Positions 1-6,372 are shown, numbered from the stretch's first letter. The stretch is 17,415 nucleotides of DNA from CAZKFG01 sp964551985 (GCA_964551985.1 CAZKFG010000048.1:1-17415), one strand, 5' to 3'. Notes: generated from the sequence alone by a model not told the origin. A program made the numbers and translations.

Positions 1-54
1 AGCATCGCCTTGCCAAGGCGAGGGTCGCGAGTTCGAATCTCGTTTTCCGCTCCA
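1..54 (+). tRNA. tRNA-Gly (anticodon GCC), 5' end outside the window
   Basis: The 3' part of a glycine tRNA. The anticodon loop TTGCCAA (10-16) is closed by a CGCC/GGCG stem, with GCC at 12-14. The T arm contains GTTCGAATC, and the 3' end carries an encoded CCA at 52-54. The acceptor 5' half and most of the D arm lie outside the window. It is the first visible member of a tRNA cluster. Confidence 0.95.
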
Positions 55-61
55 ACTTATT

Positions 62-135
62 GGCGGCATAGCCAAGCGGTAAGGCAGAGGTCTGCAACAC
101 CTTTATCCCCGGTTCAATTCCGGGTGCCGCCTCCA
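62..135 (+). tRNA. tRNA-Cys (anticodon GCA)
   Basis: Complete 74-base tRNA with encoded CCA. The acceptor stem GGCGGCA pairs with TGCCGCC. The anticodon loop CTGCAAC gives GCA. The T arm is CCCCGGTTCAATTCCGGG. Only seven bases separate it from the tRNA-Gly upstream, so the two are co-transcribed. Confidence 0.97.
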
Positions 136-146
136 GCTTGTTTAGT

Positions 147-235
147 GCCGGGGTGGCGGAACTGGCAGACGCAAGGGACTTAAAATCCCTCGGGGCGTGA
201 GCCCCGTACCGGTTCGATTCCGGTCCTCGGCACCA
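147..235 (+). tRNA. tRNA-Leu (anticodon TAA)
   Basis: Complete 89-base class II tRNA. The acceptor stem GCCGGGG pairs with CCTCGGC (one G-T wobble). The anticodon loop CTTAAAA gives TAA. The long variable arm CGGGGCGTGAGCCCCG and an encoded CCA are both visible. It is the last member of the cluster and is followed by an intrinsic terminator. Confidence 0.97.
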
Positions 236-248
236 ATATAGATAAAGC

Positions 249-277
249 AGCACTCTTTATTTAGAGTGCTTTTTTTA
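249..277 (+). terminator. Intrinsic terminator of the tRNA operon
   Basis: AGCACTC (249-255) pairs perfectly with GAGTGCT (264-270) and is followed by a T run. The helicase ribosome binding site begins only about 12 bases after the T run, so the helicase has no promoter between this hairpin and its start. Confidence 0.9.
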
Positions 278-302
278 TTAATTAAGATAGGAAGTGATTA
301 AA

Positions 303-1640
303 TTGTCAGAGTTTACCAAGCTAAAAGTACAACAGCAATTGATTGAAACACTAGCTAATATGGGAATAAAAGTTCCTATGCCAGTACAACAAGCAACAAT
401 ACCACTTATAATTAAAGGCCGTGATGTTTTTGTGCAATCACGCACAGGTACAGGTAAAACACTATGCTTTTTAATCCCTGCCCTGCAAAAAGTTGATTTG
501 AGTAAAAACTATCCACAAACACTCATCTTGACACCAACAAGAGAGCTGGCAGTGCAAATAACTCAGCAAGCCAAAAAAATAGCCGACAATATGTCAGTTA
601 AAATAGTATCAATATTAGGCGGACAAGATTTTTTTGACCAGAAAGCAAAACTTGACAATACAGCCCATATCATCGTTGGGACGCCAGGCCGTATTTTAGA
701 CCATGTAAATAAGAAAACACTTAGCTTAGGTGGCGTAAACTTTCTTGTATTAGATGAAGTTGATGAGATGCTGCAAAGAGGATTTTTAGACGACATTGCT
801 CAAATAACACAACTTACAGATCAAAAACGTCAAACTTTTGTATGTTCTGCAACATTACCACAGCAAGTTGCTGACTTATCAAAAAAAATTATGACAGGTG
901 CAAAGTTTGTCGATATGAGCGCGGACAAGATATTAGCACAAGACATAGAGCAATACATTGTAAAAATAAATCCAGACAAAAAGCAATGGTCGCTTGGTGA
1001 GATATTAAAAAATGCTAACCCATATCTAGCAATAGTATTTTGTTCCAGTCGTGAAAGTGCAGTGCAAACTTTTGATTATCTTGCTACAGAAGGCTTTTCT
1101 TGTGATCTTTTACAAGGTGATATGTCACAAAATAAGCGCTTGCAAGTTATGAAAAGTTTCCGTCAGGCTAAAATACAAATTTTGGTAGCTACAGACCTTG
1201 CTGCAAGGGGATTGGACGTTGAGGGTGTGACGCACATAATAAATTATGATTTGCCGCAAGACTCACAACAATACATACACAGAGTTGGACGTACAGGTAG
1301 GGCAGGTGCTAAAGGTATTGCTATAACCTTCTATATGCCTCAAGACGCGAGGAAAATAAGTGCATTAGAGACAAAGCTAGGCTTTAGATTTAAAGCGCAA
1401 AATATCGCAGGACAAGAAGTCACAAGAGTGCAAAAGAAAAAAGCTCCAGCCAAAACAACTGCTAAGCCAGCTACTAAATTATCAGCAAGACATTCAAGTA
1501 AACCTACAGCAAGAAATACAACTAAAGCTGCAAATAAGCCTGAAGTTAAACTAGACACTAAATTAGCAGATAAAGCAATAACTAAGAACAAATCTGATAA
1601 TAAAAGAGCAAAACTAAAGAGAACTAAAGGTAAAAAATAA
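303..1640 (+). CDS. DEAD-box family ATP-dependent RNA helicase (motif II reads DEVD)
   Basis: RNA helicase that unwinds or remodels short RNA duplexes using ATP, probably in ribosome assembly or mRNA turnover. Numbered from the TTG start: Q motif PVQQATIP near 27; Walker A SRTGTGKT 46-53; PTRELA 78-83; TPGR 127-130; motif II DEVD 151-154 in place of DEAD; SAT 182-184; ATDLAARGLDV near 296; HRVGRTGR 326-333. Both RecA-like domains are complete. A Lys/Ala/Thr-rich disordered tail from about residue 375 to the end suits nonspecific RNA binding. A GTG at 294 would extend the protein by three residues, but it lies inside the near-perfect ribosome binding site AGGAAGTGAT (289-298), so TTG at 303 is preferred. 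No promoter fits between the tRNA terminator and this gene. The subfamily (CshA/DeaD-like) is not certain. Confidence 0.93.
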   Translation: MSEFTKLKVQQQLIETLANMGIKVPMPVQQATIPLIIKGRDVFVQSRTGTGKTLCFLIPALQKVDLSKNYPQTLILTPTRELAVQITQQAKKIADNMSVKIVSILGGQDFFDQKAKLDNTAHIIVGTPGRILDHVNKKTLSLGGVNFLVLDEVDEMLQRGFLDDIAQITQLTDQKRQTFVCSATLPQQVADLSKKIMTGAKFVDMSADKILAQDIEQYIVKINPDKKQWSLGEILKNANPYLAIVFCSSRESAVQTFDYLATEGFSCDLLQGDMSQNKRLQVMKSFRQAKIQILVATDLAARGLDVEGVTHIINYDLPQDSQQYIHRVGRTGRAGAKGIAITFYMPQDARKISALETKLGFRFKAQNIAGQEVTRVQKKKAPAKTTAKPATKLSARHSSKPTARNTTKAANKPEVKLDTKLADKAITKNKSDNKRAKLKRTKGKK

Positions 1641-1652
1641 ATTGTTTTTGCA

Positions 1653-1685
1653 TAACCGCTTTAAAAATAAAGCGGTTATTTTTTT
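1653..1685 (+). terminator. Intrinsic terminator of the helicase gene
   Basis: TAACCGCTTT (1653-1662) pairs with AAAGCGGTTA (1669-1678) over ten perfect base pairs, followed by a long T run. The opposite-strand gene ends inside the 3' arm. No matching T run exists on the minus strand, so it acts on plus-strand transcripts. Confidence 0.9.
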
Positions 1686-2209
1686 AATATTTTTACTTCT
1701 GTAGCCTCAAACAAGGTTGTAAACATTTTTACCATATTTTCTTTTTTGCCTTCAATCCTCAAGTAAGACCAATAAGCTAAAGCACTAGATAATGCAAATA
1801 AAAAAAACAAAGCTGATAACATATTTTTATTATCAAAAACAAATACACATAGAAAAAATGAAACTACAGCCATAAACAAATTTAAAGCAAGACTTAAAGG
1901 ATTATTTTCAAAATACGATATAATTATGCAGCTATTATTATAACTAATTACTTTACCTAAGCAAGACCATATATAATAGAATCCACCTCGTGAACGTACC
2001 TTTTCTGCAAAATAAAAACTATTATCATTTTCTAATCTAGTTTCAATTCTAAACTCCCAAGCAAGCTTCTCGCCTATAGGAGGTTTATCGTTGGAATTTT
2101 GCACTATATTGAGTACTTGTTCTACAGTCAAATTTGTTTTAAAAATTGCGTAAGGATTTTTGGGTTTTCTTGGTATAACTTTAATATTAGTCGGATAGAT
2201 ACAATCCAC
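1676..2209 (-). CDS. Hypothetical membrane protein with two C-terminal helices
   Basis: I do not recognise a family. About 177 residues: a polar N-terminal part of roughly 110 residues, then two hydrophobic segments (about 107-127, LALNLFMAVVSFFLCVFVF, and about 131-150), then a short basic tail ending KKENMVKMFTTLFEATEVKILKK-like (Lys-rich). The layout suggests an inner-membrane protein with a cytoplasmic N-terminal domain. The start is odd. The GTG at 2209-2207 overlaps the last base of the ribosome binding site AGGAGG (2214-2209), so it is unlikely to be used. At the ideal spacing, eight bases after AGGAGG, the in-frame codon is ATC (2200-2198), and no ATG, GTG or TTG is nearby in frame. 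Either a non-canonical start is used or the start codon is mutated. The gene stands alone on the minus strand. Confidence 0.6.
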   Translation of the reverse strand: MDCIYPTNIKVIPRKPKNPYAIFKTNLTVEQVLNIVQNSNDKPPIGEKLAWEFRIETRLENDNSFYFAEKVRSRGGFYYIWSCLGKVISYNNSCIIISYFENNPLSLALNLFMAVVSFFLCVFVFDNKNMLSALFFLFALSSALAYWSYLRIEGKKENMVKMFTTLFEATEVKILKK

Positions 2210-2228
2210 CTCCTATTTATTGTTTATA

Positions 2229-2267
2229 TTGATATTATAACACTTTTTGAGTGAATTATAATATCAA
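2229..2267. repeat. Perfect 12-base inverted repeat upstream of the hypothetical gene
   Basis: TTGATATTATAA (2229-2240) and TTATAATATCAA (2256-2267) are exact reverse complements around a 15-base spacer, in which CACT and AGTG extend the pairing apart from a two-base AA bulge. Each arm contains TATAAT or its complement. There is no T run, so this is not a terminator. It lies just upstream of the minus-strand gene and 15 bases from the plus-strand TTGACA box; it could be an operator or an mRNA hairpin. Confidence 0.6.
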
Positions 2268-2281
2268 CACAAGTTATCAAC

Positions 2282-2310
2282 TTGACAAAAATCACTTTAT
2301 AAAGTAGAGT
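2282..2310 (+). promoter_or_regulatory. Promoter of the first cobalamin riboswitch
   Basis: A perfect -35 box TTGACA (2282-2287), a 17-base spacer and a weaker -10 box TAGAGT (2305-2310). Transcription would start near 2317, about 15 bases before helix P1 of the riboswitch. Confidence 0.6.
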
Positions 2311-2331
2311 ATAACTATAAAAAAATATTGA

Positions 2332-2464
2332 ACAAGTATAATTGTAAGTTTTCGGTGTAAATCCGACGCGGTCCCGCCACTGTAAGGCAATATTGCCAAG
2401 CCAGAAATCATATACTTGTACTATTAACCACGAGTGATGGAGTAATAGATAGTTTATTTAGACT
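2332..2464 (+). promoter_or_regulatory. Compact cobalamin (B12) riboswitch aptamer without a downstream gene
   Basis: The B12 box GCCACTG lies at 2376-2382 inside the class-typical run GCGGTCCCGCCACTGTAA. The outer helix P1 is exact: ACAAGTATA (2332-2340) pairs with TATACTTGT (2411-2419). Internally, CGG..CCG (2353-2364), GCGGTCCCGC (P6-like) and GGCAATATTGCC form short helices. A further hairpin CTATTA (2421-2426)/TAATAG (2443-2448) encloses ACCACGAG, which looks like the L13 kissing-loop element. Compared with the second riboswitch at 5503 it lacks most of the peripheral arm between the B12 box and the AGCCAG segment. It is followed by its own terminator and by no open reading frame of substance on this strand. 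Confidence 0.88.
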
Positions 2465-2465
2465 G

Positions 2466-2499
2466 CCGAAAACTGTCATTCTCAGTTTTCGGTTTTTTT
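2466..2499 (+). terminator. Riboswitch-controlled terminator
   Basis: CCGAAAACTG (2466-2475) pairs perfectly with CAGTTTTCGG (2483-2492) around a seven-base loop, followed by seven T. The 5' arm is also the exact complement of AGTTTTCGG (2347-2355) inside the aptamer, a nine-base-pair alternative that would break both the aptamer and the terminator. This is the expected layout of an OFF switch: ligand bound, terminator forms; ligand absent, read-through. Confidence 0.9.
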
Positions 2500-2559
2500 G
2501 ATACTTTTAATTTGTCACTGGTTGCTTTTTTTGTAGCTTTGTTGGGTGGACAAAAGCTA

Positions 2560-2586
2560 AAGCCCGAGCTTTGGGCTTATTTTTTT
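2560..2586 (+). terminator. Second plus-strand terminator, downstream of the riboswitch
   Basis: AAGCCC (2560-2565) pairs with GGGCTT (2573-2578) around GAGCTTT, followed by A and seven T (2580-2586). It would end any transcript that reads past the riboswitch terminator, leaving a read-through segment of only about 87 bases with no credible coding sequence. Confidence 0.75.
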
Positions 2587-2588
2587 GC

Positions 2589-2621
2589 AAAAAAATAAGG
2601 CTATCTTGTAGATAGCCTTAT
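2589..2621 (-). terminator. Terminator of the Ca2+ ATPase gene
   Basis: On the minus strand ATAAGGCTATC (2621-2611) pairs with GATAGCCTTAT (2605-2595) over eleven perfect base pairs, followed by seven T (2595-2589). It lies just past the ATPase stop codon and sits tail to tail with the plus-strand terminator at 2560-2586. Confidence 0.9.
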
Positions 2622-2629
2622 AATATAAA

Positions 2630-5245
2630 CTATTTTTGTAAGCGCTTTGTTATTTCAACAATTGGAATTACTAAAAAGGCAAGCGCCATAGAAACTAAGT
2701 ATTCATTAAAAGAGATTGTTGTAAAGCCAAAAGCATTCGCAACTACAGGAATATAGATTACGGCTAGTGTGCAAAGTAAACTAGCAAGCATAGCTACCCA
2801 TAAATAAACGTTTTTGGTTTTTAAAGAAAATACACTGTTTTTTAAGCTACGCATATTAAAACTATGGAAAATTTCTGCCATGCTCATAGTTAAAAATGCC
2901 ATAGTTATACCATCTTCGCTTTCGGCAATTTCCCAAGCACCGCTTTCTATGTAATGACCGATAAAGTAAGCTGCAATTGTTAAAACAGATACCATAACAC
3001 CTTGAAAAACTATATTTACAGCAACGCCGTCAGCAAATATACTTTCTTTTGGGTCACGTGGCGGGCGATTCATAACATCGTCTTCTGCTTCTTCCATACC
3101 TAGCGCAAGAGCGGGGAATGTATCTGTTATAAGATTGATAAATAAAAGATGCACAGGTTTTAAAATTGTAAAGCCTAGTAATGTTGCAACAAATATACTA
3201 ATAACTTCTGATAAGTTTGAAGCAAGCAAAAACTGTACGGATTTTCTAATATTATCATAAATACGTCTGCCTTCGGCAACTGCGCCAACGATTGTAGCAA
3301 AGTTGTCGTCAGCTAAAACCATATCAGCAACATTTTTGGTAACGTCTGTACCCGTTATGCCCATACCTATACCAATATCGGCGCTTTTTATACTAGGTGC
3401 ATCATTTACACCGTCGCCTGTCATTGCGCAAATATAGCCTTGTTGTTTCCAAGTATTTACTATACGTGTTTTATTCTCAGGTTTTACTCTTGCATAAACA
3501 CCATAATTTGTAATTGTTTTAGCGAAAGTCTCGTCATCAATTTTGTCAAGCTGCATCCCTGTTATAGCTTCAGAGGCATTGTCTATTATCCCTATTTGTT
3601 TAGCAATAGCAACAGCAGTATCAATATGATCGCCTGTTATCATGATAGGTCTTATACCGGCGCTGCGGCACTTTTTAACGGCGTCAATAACTTCTGGGCG
3701 AACAGGGTCAATCATACCTACAAGACCAACGAAAATCAATTGTTGCTCTAAAGCATCTGGTTCGTAGCTTCGAGGTTCGCTAGAGAACTTTTTAAATGCA
3801 CCTGCCAAAACGCGAAGTGCGTTATCTGCCATTTGTTTGTTGTAGCTAGCTATTTCACTTAATTTTTGCTCGGTCATCTTTTGAGCGGCAGTACCGTCCC
3901 ACCAATGAGTACAGCAAGCGATTACAGCATCTGGAGCACCTTTAGTGTAGTTTATAAATTCTCCTTGCTCTTTACAAACAACGCTCATCATTTTACGAGT
4001 ACTGTCAAAAGGAGCTTCACCGCTACGCGGATAATCTTTTGATAGTTTATTTTTGTTTATTCCTAATTTGTTAGCAAAATTTACCAATGCACATTCTGTA
4101 GGCTCGCCAATTGCTTCACTGCCAGAGAGTTCGGCATCGCTTGCCAAAGCAAAAGTTTTTGCTAAAAGCGATTCATCTGCGGTTTTGCTCTCTGTCACAG
4201 TCATCTTATTTTGTGTTAGTGTGCCTGTTTTATCACTGCAAATAATTTGTGCACAACCTAATGTTTCAACAGCGGTAAGTTTACGGATGACAGCATTGTG
4301 TTTGGACATATTTGTTACACCGATTGCTAAAACAATTGTAACAACAGTAGCAAGACCTTCAGGAATAGCAGCAACAGCAAGGCTTACTGCAATCATAAAA
4401 GTATCGAGTGTTGTTGCTGTACTAAAATCGCGTAAGGTAATCAATCTAAATGCAAAAATGAAAATACATATTCCTATAACTATAAATGTAAGCATTTTGG
4501 ATAATTGACTTAATTTGCGCTGTAGCGGCGTTTTTTCATCTTTAGCATCAGCTAAAGCGCTTGCTATTTTGCCCATTTCTGTGTCCATACCAATGGCAAC
4601 AACAACAGCGCGACAACGACCATAAACGGCGATAGAACCCATATAAACCATGTTTTTGCGATCGCCTAGAGGAGTATCAGTATCTGTTTTATCAATAGGT
4701 TTATCTGTTTTGATTACAGGTACGCTCTCACCTGTTAAGGCAGCTTCTTCTACTTGCAAACTTGCACACTCTATAATTCTTGCATCGGCAGGAATGGCAT
4801 CACCAGCTTCTAACACTATAATATCGCCTATAGTAAGATCTTCGCTTTTTATACTTACAATCTGTCCATCGCGAAGCACTTTAGAGGTTGCGGCAGTCAT
4901 ATTTTTTAACGCTTCGATAGCTTTTTCTGCCTTTGATTCTTGATAAACACCTAATACAGCATTTGTTATTACAACAGCCATAATGATAAATACGTCAGTA
5001 AAACCGTGTCCACCAGATAGCTGAGCGGTAATACCTGAAACAATAGCCGCTGCAATAAGCACTAAAATCATTGGTTCGGATAATTGTTCTAAAAACCTTC
5101 TCCAAGTTGATACCTTGGGGACCTCGGCTAATTTGTTTTTGCCGCATTTGACGATTCTCTCTTGTGCTTTTTCCTGTGAAAGCCCTGCTTCGTCAGTCTC
5201 AAGCTGAGTTAGAATGTCCTTTTTGTTTTCAAAATAATATTGCAT
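2630..5245 (-). CDS. P-type Ca2+-transporting ATPase (P2A, SERCA/LMCA1-like)
   Basis: Membrane cation pump of 871 residues that probably exports Ca2+ from the cytoplasm at the cost of ATP. N-terminal cation-ATPase domain about 1-70; actuator loop TGES 171-174; TM4 PEGL 295-298; phosphorylation motif CSDKTGTLT with Asp338; nucleotide-binding KGAPD 435-439; TGDH 537-540; hinge MTGDGVNDAP 608-617. TM5 carries NLSE (Asn677, Glu680) and TM6 NLITD (Asn704, Asp708), matching the SERCA Ca2+ ligands, so at least site II looks intact, which separates it from Mg2+ or heavy-metal pumps. About ten membrane segments, full family length. The start is ATG behind AGGAGG at good spacing. It is a single-gene unit with its own promoter and terminator, transcribed against the two cobalamin riboswitches that flank it. 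Confidence 0.95.
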   Translation of the reverse strand: MQYYFENKKDILTQLETDEAGLSQEKAQERIVKCGKNKLAEVPKVSTWRRFLEQLSEPMILVLIAAAIVSGITAQLSGGHGFTDVFIIMAVVITNAVLGVYQESKAEKAIEALKNMTAATSKVLRDGQIVSIKSEDLTIGDIIVLEAGDAIPADARIIECASLQVEEAALTGESVPVIKTDKPIDKTDTDTPLGDRKNMVYMGSIAVYGRCRAVVVAIGMDTEMGKIASALADAKDEKTPLQRKLSQLSKMLTFIVIGICIFIFAFRLITLRDFSTATTLDTFMIAVSLAVAAIPEGLATVVTIVLAIGVTNMSKHNAVIRKLTAVETLGCAQIICSDKTGTLTQNKMTVTESKTADESLLAKTFALASDAELSGSEAIGEPTECALVNFANKLGINKNKLSKDYPRSGEAPFDSTRKMMSVVCKEQGEFINYTKGAPDAVIACCTHWWDGTAAQKMTEQKLSEIASYNKQMADNALRVLAGAFKKFSSEPRSYEPDALEQQLIFVGLVGMIDPVRPEVIDAVKKCRSAGIRPIMITGDHIDTAVAIAKQIGIIDNASEAITGMQLDKIDDETFAKTITNYGVYARVKPENKTRIVNTWKQQGYICAMTGDGVNDAPSIKSADIGIGMGITGTDVTKNVADMVLADDNFATIVGAVAEGRRIYDNIRKSVQFLLASNLSEVISIFVATLLGFTILKPVHLLFINLITDTFPALALGMEEAEDDVMNRPPRDPKESIFADGVAVNIVFQGVMVSVLTIAAYFIGHYIESGAWEIAESEDGITMAFLTMSMAEIFHSFNMRSLKNSVFSLKTKNVYLWVAMLASLLCTLAVIYIPVVANAFGFTTISFNEYLVSMALAFLVIPIVEITKRLQK

Positions 5246-5318
5246 AAATGCCTCCTTTTTTATACTAAAAAAACAAAAACAGTGGTCTAATAAAATTAAT
5301 TTTAAAATAATTTGTTAT

Positions 5319-5347
5319 ATAATACCGCAAAATATAATTTTTTTCAA
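5319..5347 (-). promoter_or_regulatory. Promoter of the Ca2+ ATPase gene
   Basis: On the minus strand TTGAAA (5347-5342), a 17-base spacer and TATTAT (5324-5319). Transcription would start near 5312, giving a leader of about 67 bases. The rest of the gap from 5246 to about 5503 is AT-rich and shows no gene. Confidence 0.6.
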
Positions 5348-5502
5348 GTACATGATGTAGTATTCAAAACTATTTGCAAATTTAGTAAAAAAAGAGTATA
5401 ATATAAAAAGTAAAATATAGAATATAGTTTTATAAATACAACTGTTTTAAAAGTTTTTATAGGCTATGGTACTATTGAACTACAGTTAAATAAAATATAG
5501 GT

Positions 5503-5680
5503 ATCAAAGATTTAATAGAGAAGACTGGTGAAAACCCAGCACGGTCCCGCCACTGTAATGGTGAGCTTTTTGCAATATGCCACTGGAAAATATCTGGGAA
5601 GGCGCAAACAAGCAATGAACCTAAGTCAGGAGAACTGCCTATATTATACTGCCGTTAACCTACGATGGATGGGAAGGAGT
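5503..5680 (+). promoter_or_regulatory. Cobalamin (B12) riboswitch controlling exbB-exbD-tonB
   Basis: A full-size cobalamin riboswitch. Recognisable elements in order: GACTGGTGAAAACCCAG (5524-5540), GCACGGTCCCGC, the B12 box GCCACTG (5549-5555), the peripheral arm with TCTGGGAAGGCG, then AACCTAAGTCAGGAGAACTG, which closes the core, and a TACGATGG element (L13-like) near 5661. A terminator follows at 5704, then exbB. This indicates repression of the TonB energising complex when B12 is plentiful. The edges are approximate. I did not find a perfect anti-terminator strand like the one in the first riboswitch. The promoter is not clear; candidates are TTGAAC at 5475 or an extended -10 TGGTACTAT at 5467. 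Confidence 0.93.
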
Positions 5681-5683
5681 TAT

Positions 5684-5716
5684 ATGTTTTATGTATACTT
5701 TCTATTCTGGCGTTAA
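5684..5716 (+). CDS. Possible leader peptide inside the riboswitch expression platform
   Basis: A ten-codon frame reading MFYVYFLFWR with a TAA stop. It begins with ATG four bases after the strong ribosome binding site AAGGAG (5674-5679). Its last codons form the 5' arm of the terminator and its stop codon lies in the terminator loop, so a ribosome finishing the peptide would cover the 5' arm and favour read-through. Six of ten residues are aromatic. It could equally be a chance frame, with AAGGAG serving only as a structural part of the riboswitch. Nothing in the sequence shows that it is translated. Confidence 0.35.
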   Translation: MFYVYFLFWR

Positions 5717-5733
5717 TGTGCCAGAATTTTTTT
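5704..5733 (+). terminator. Riboswitch terminator before exbB
   Basis: ATTCTGGC (5704-5711) pairs perfectly with GCCAGAAT (5720-5727) around an eight-base loop and is followed by a run of T to 5733. It sits between the cobalamin riboswitch and the exbB ribosome binding site, so it is the likely attenuator of the operon. Confidence 0.88.
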
Positions 5734-5764
5734 ATTATCAAAAGTAAAGGAGTTTTAATCAACT

Positions 5765-6370
5765 ATGCAAGCAATCGATTTATTTTTAAAAGGTGGTACT
5801 GTGATGTATGCTCTACTTGTAGCATCAATTTTTGCAGTAACAATAACAGTAGAGCGTTATCTTTTCTTCAAGTCATTAGATTCAGGCTCAGAGTTTGCCC
5901 AAAAGGCTACAGAATTATTTGAAAACGGTGATTATGATAAAGTTTACGAGCTTTGTAAAGCAACAAGTGGTAGCAATGCCAAAATCATTTCATCAGGTAT
6001 GCAATCTATACATCTTGGTGCAAACTATGTCGAACGGCATCTGGAAACTCAAGCAAGTATTTTTGTTGCCGATTTAAGACGACGCATACCGTACCTTGGA
6101 ATTATTGTAACAATGTCACCGCTTTTAGGACTCTTAGGTACTGTTATTGGAATGATAAGTTCATTTAACGTATTTTCAGCCCAAGCAGGTCAACCGCATG
6201 CTATAACAGGCGGGGTAGGCGAAGCGCTTATCGCGACTGCCAGTGGTCTTATTGTTGCGATAATTGCACTTATTGCGCATAGTTATTTTGCGCAAAGAAT
6301 AGACACAATGCTCACTGATATGGAAAAAACCTTTTCGGCATTTGTCGAATATCTTCATCGAGGTGCCTAA
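5765..6370 (+). CDS. exbB: ExbB/TolQ/MotA-family proton channel protein
   Basis: Inner-membrane subunit of the TonB energising complex; with ExbD it converts the proton gradient into force on TonB. At 201 residues it is of ordinary family length. The N-terminal LFLKGGTVMYALLVAS (6-21) leads into TM1 (about 14-34). A cytoplasmic loop follows, then TM2 with the signature SPLLGLLGTVIGMISSF (118-134), and TM3 (about 153-175, EALIATASGLIVAIIALIA). The ATG at 5765 gives the usual family N-terminus. Its ribosome binding site AAAGGAG (5746-5752) is rather far away, twelve bases. It is first in exbB-exbD-tonB, immediately behind the cobalamin riboswitch and terminator. TolQ or MotA-like roles are less likely because tonB is in the same operon. 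Confidence 0.93.
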   Translation: MQAIDLFLKGGTVMYALLVASIFAVTITVERYLFFKSLDSGSEFAQKATELFENGDYDKVYELCKATSGSNAKIISSGMQSIHLGANYVERHLETQASIFVADLRRRIPYLGIIVTMSPLLGLLGTVIGMISSFNVFSAQAGQPHAITGGVGEALIATASGLIVAIIALIAHSYFAQRIDTMLTDMEKTFSAFVEYLHRGA

Positions 6371-6372
6371 TT

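Noticed and set aside
1340..1591. Minus-strand 83-residue hydrophobic frame
   Set aside because: It is antisense to the Lys/Ala/Thr-rich helicase tail; such codons read in reverse give Leu/Val/Phe-rich sequence.
2499..2537. Twelve-codon TTG-started frame (LILLICHWLLFL) just after the first riboswitch terminator
   Set aside because: It has no ribosome binding site and starts inside the terminator tail. It is too short to be judged a gene, so the riboswitch is treated as gene-less.
4053..4508. Plus-strand 151-residue frame inside the Ca2+ ATPase gene
   Set aside because: It is a shadow of the ATPase, whose motifs and family length are fully accounted for on the minus strand.
5528..5716. Plus-strand 62-residue frame across the second cobalamin riboswitch
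   Set aside because: It runs through conserved aptamer elements, including the B12 box, so its sequence is explained by RNA structure. Only its last ten codons, behind AAGGAG, are kept as a possible leader peptide.
5665..5922. Plus-strand 85-residue frame overlapping the terminator and the start of exbB
   Set aside because: It is out of frame with exbB, crosses the terminator hairpin and has no protein-like pattern.
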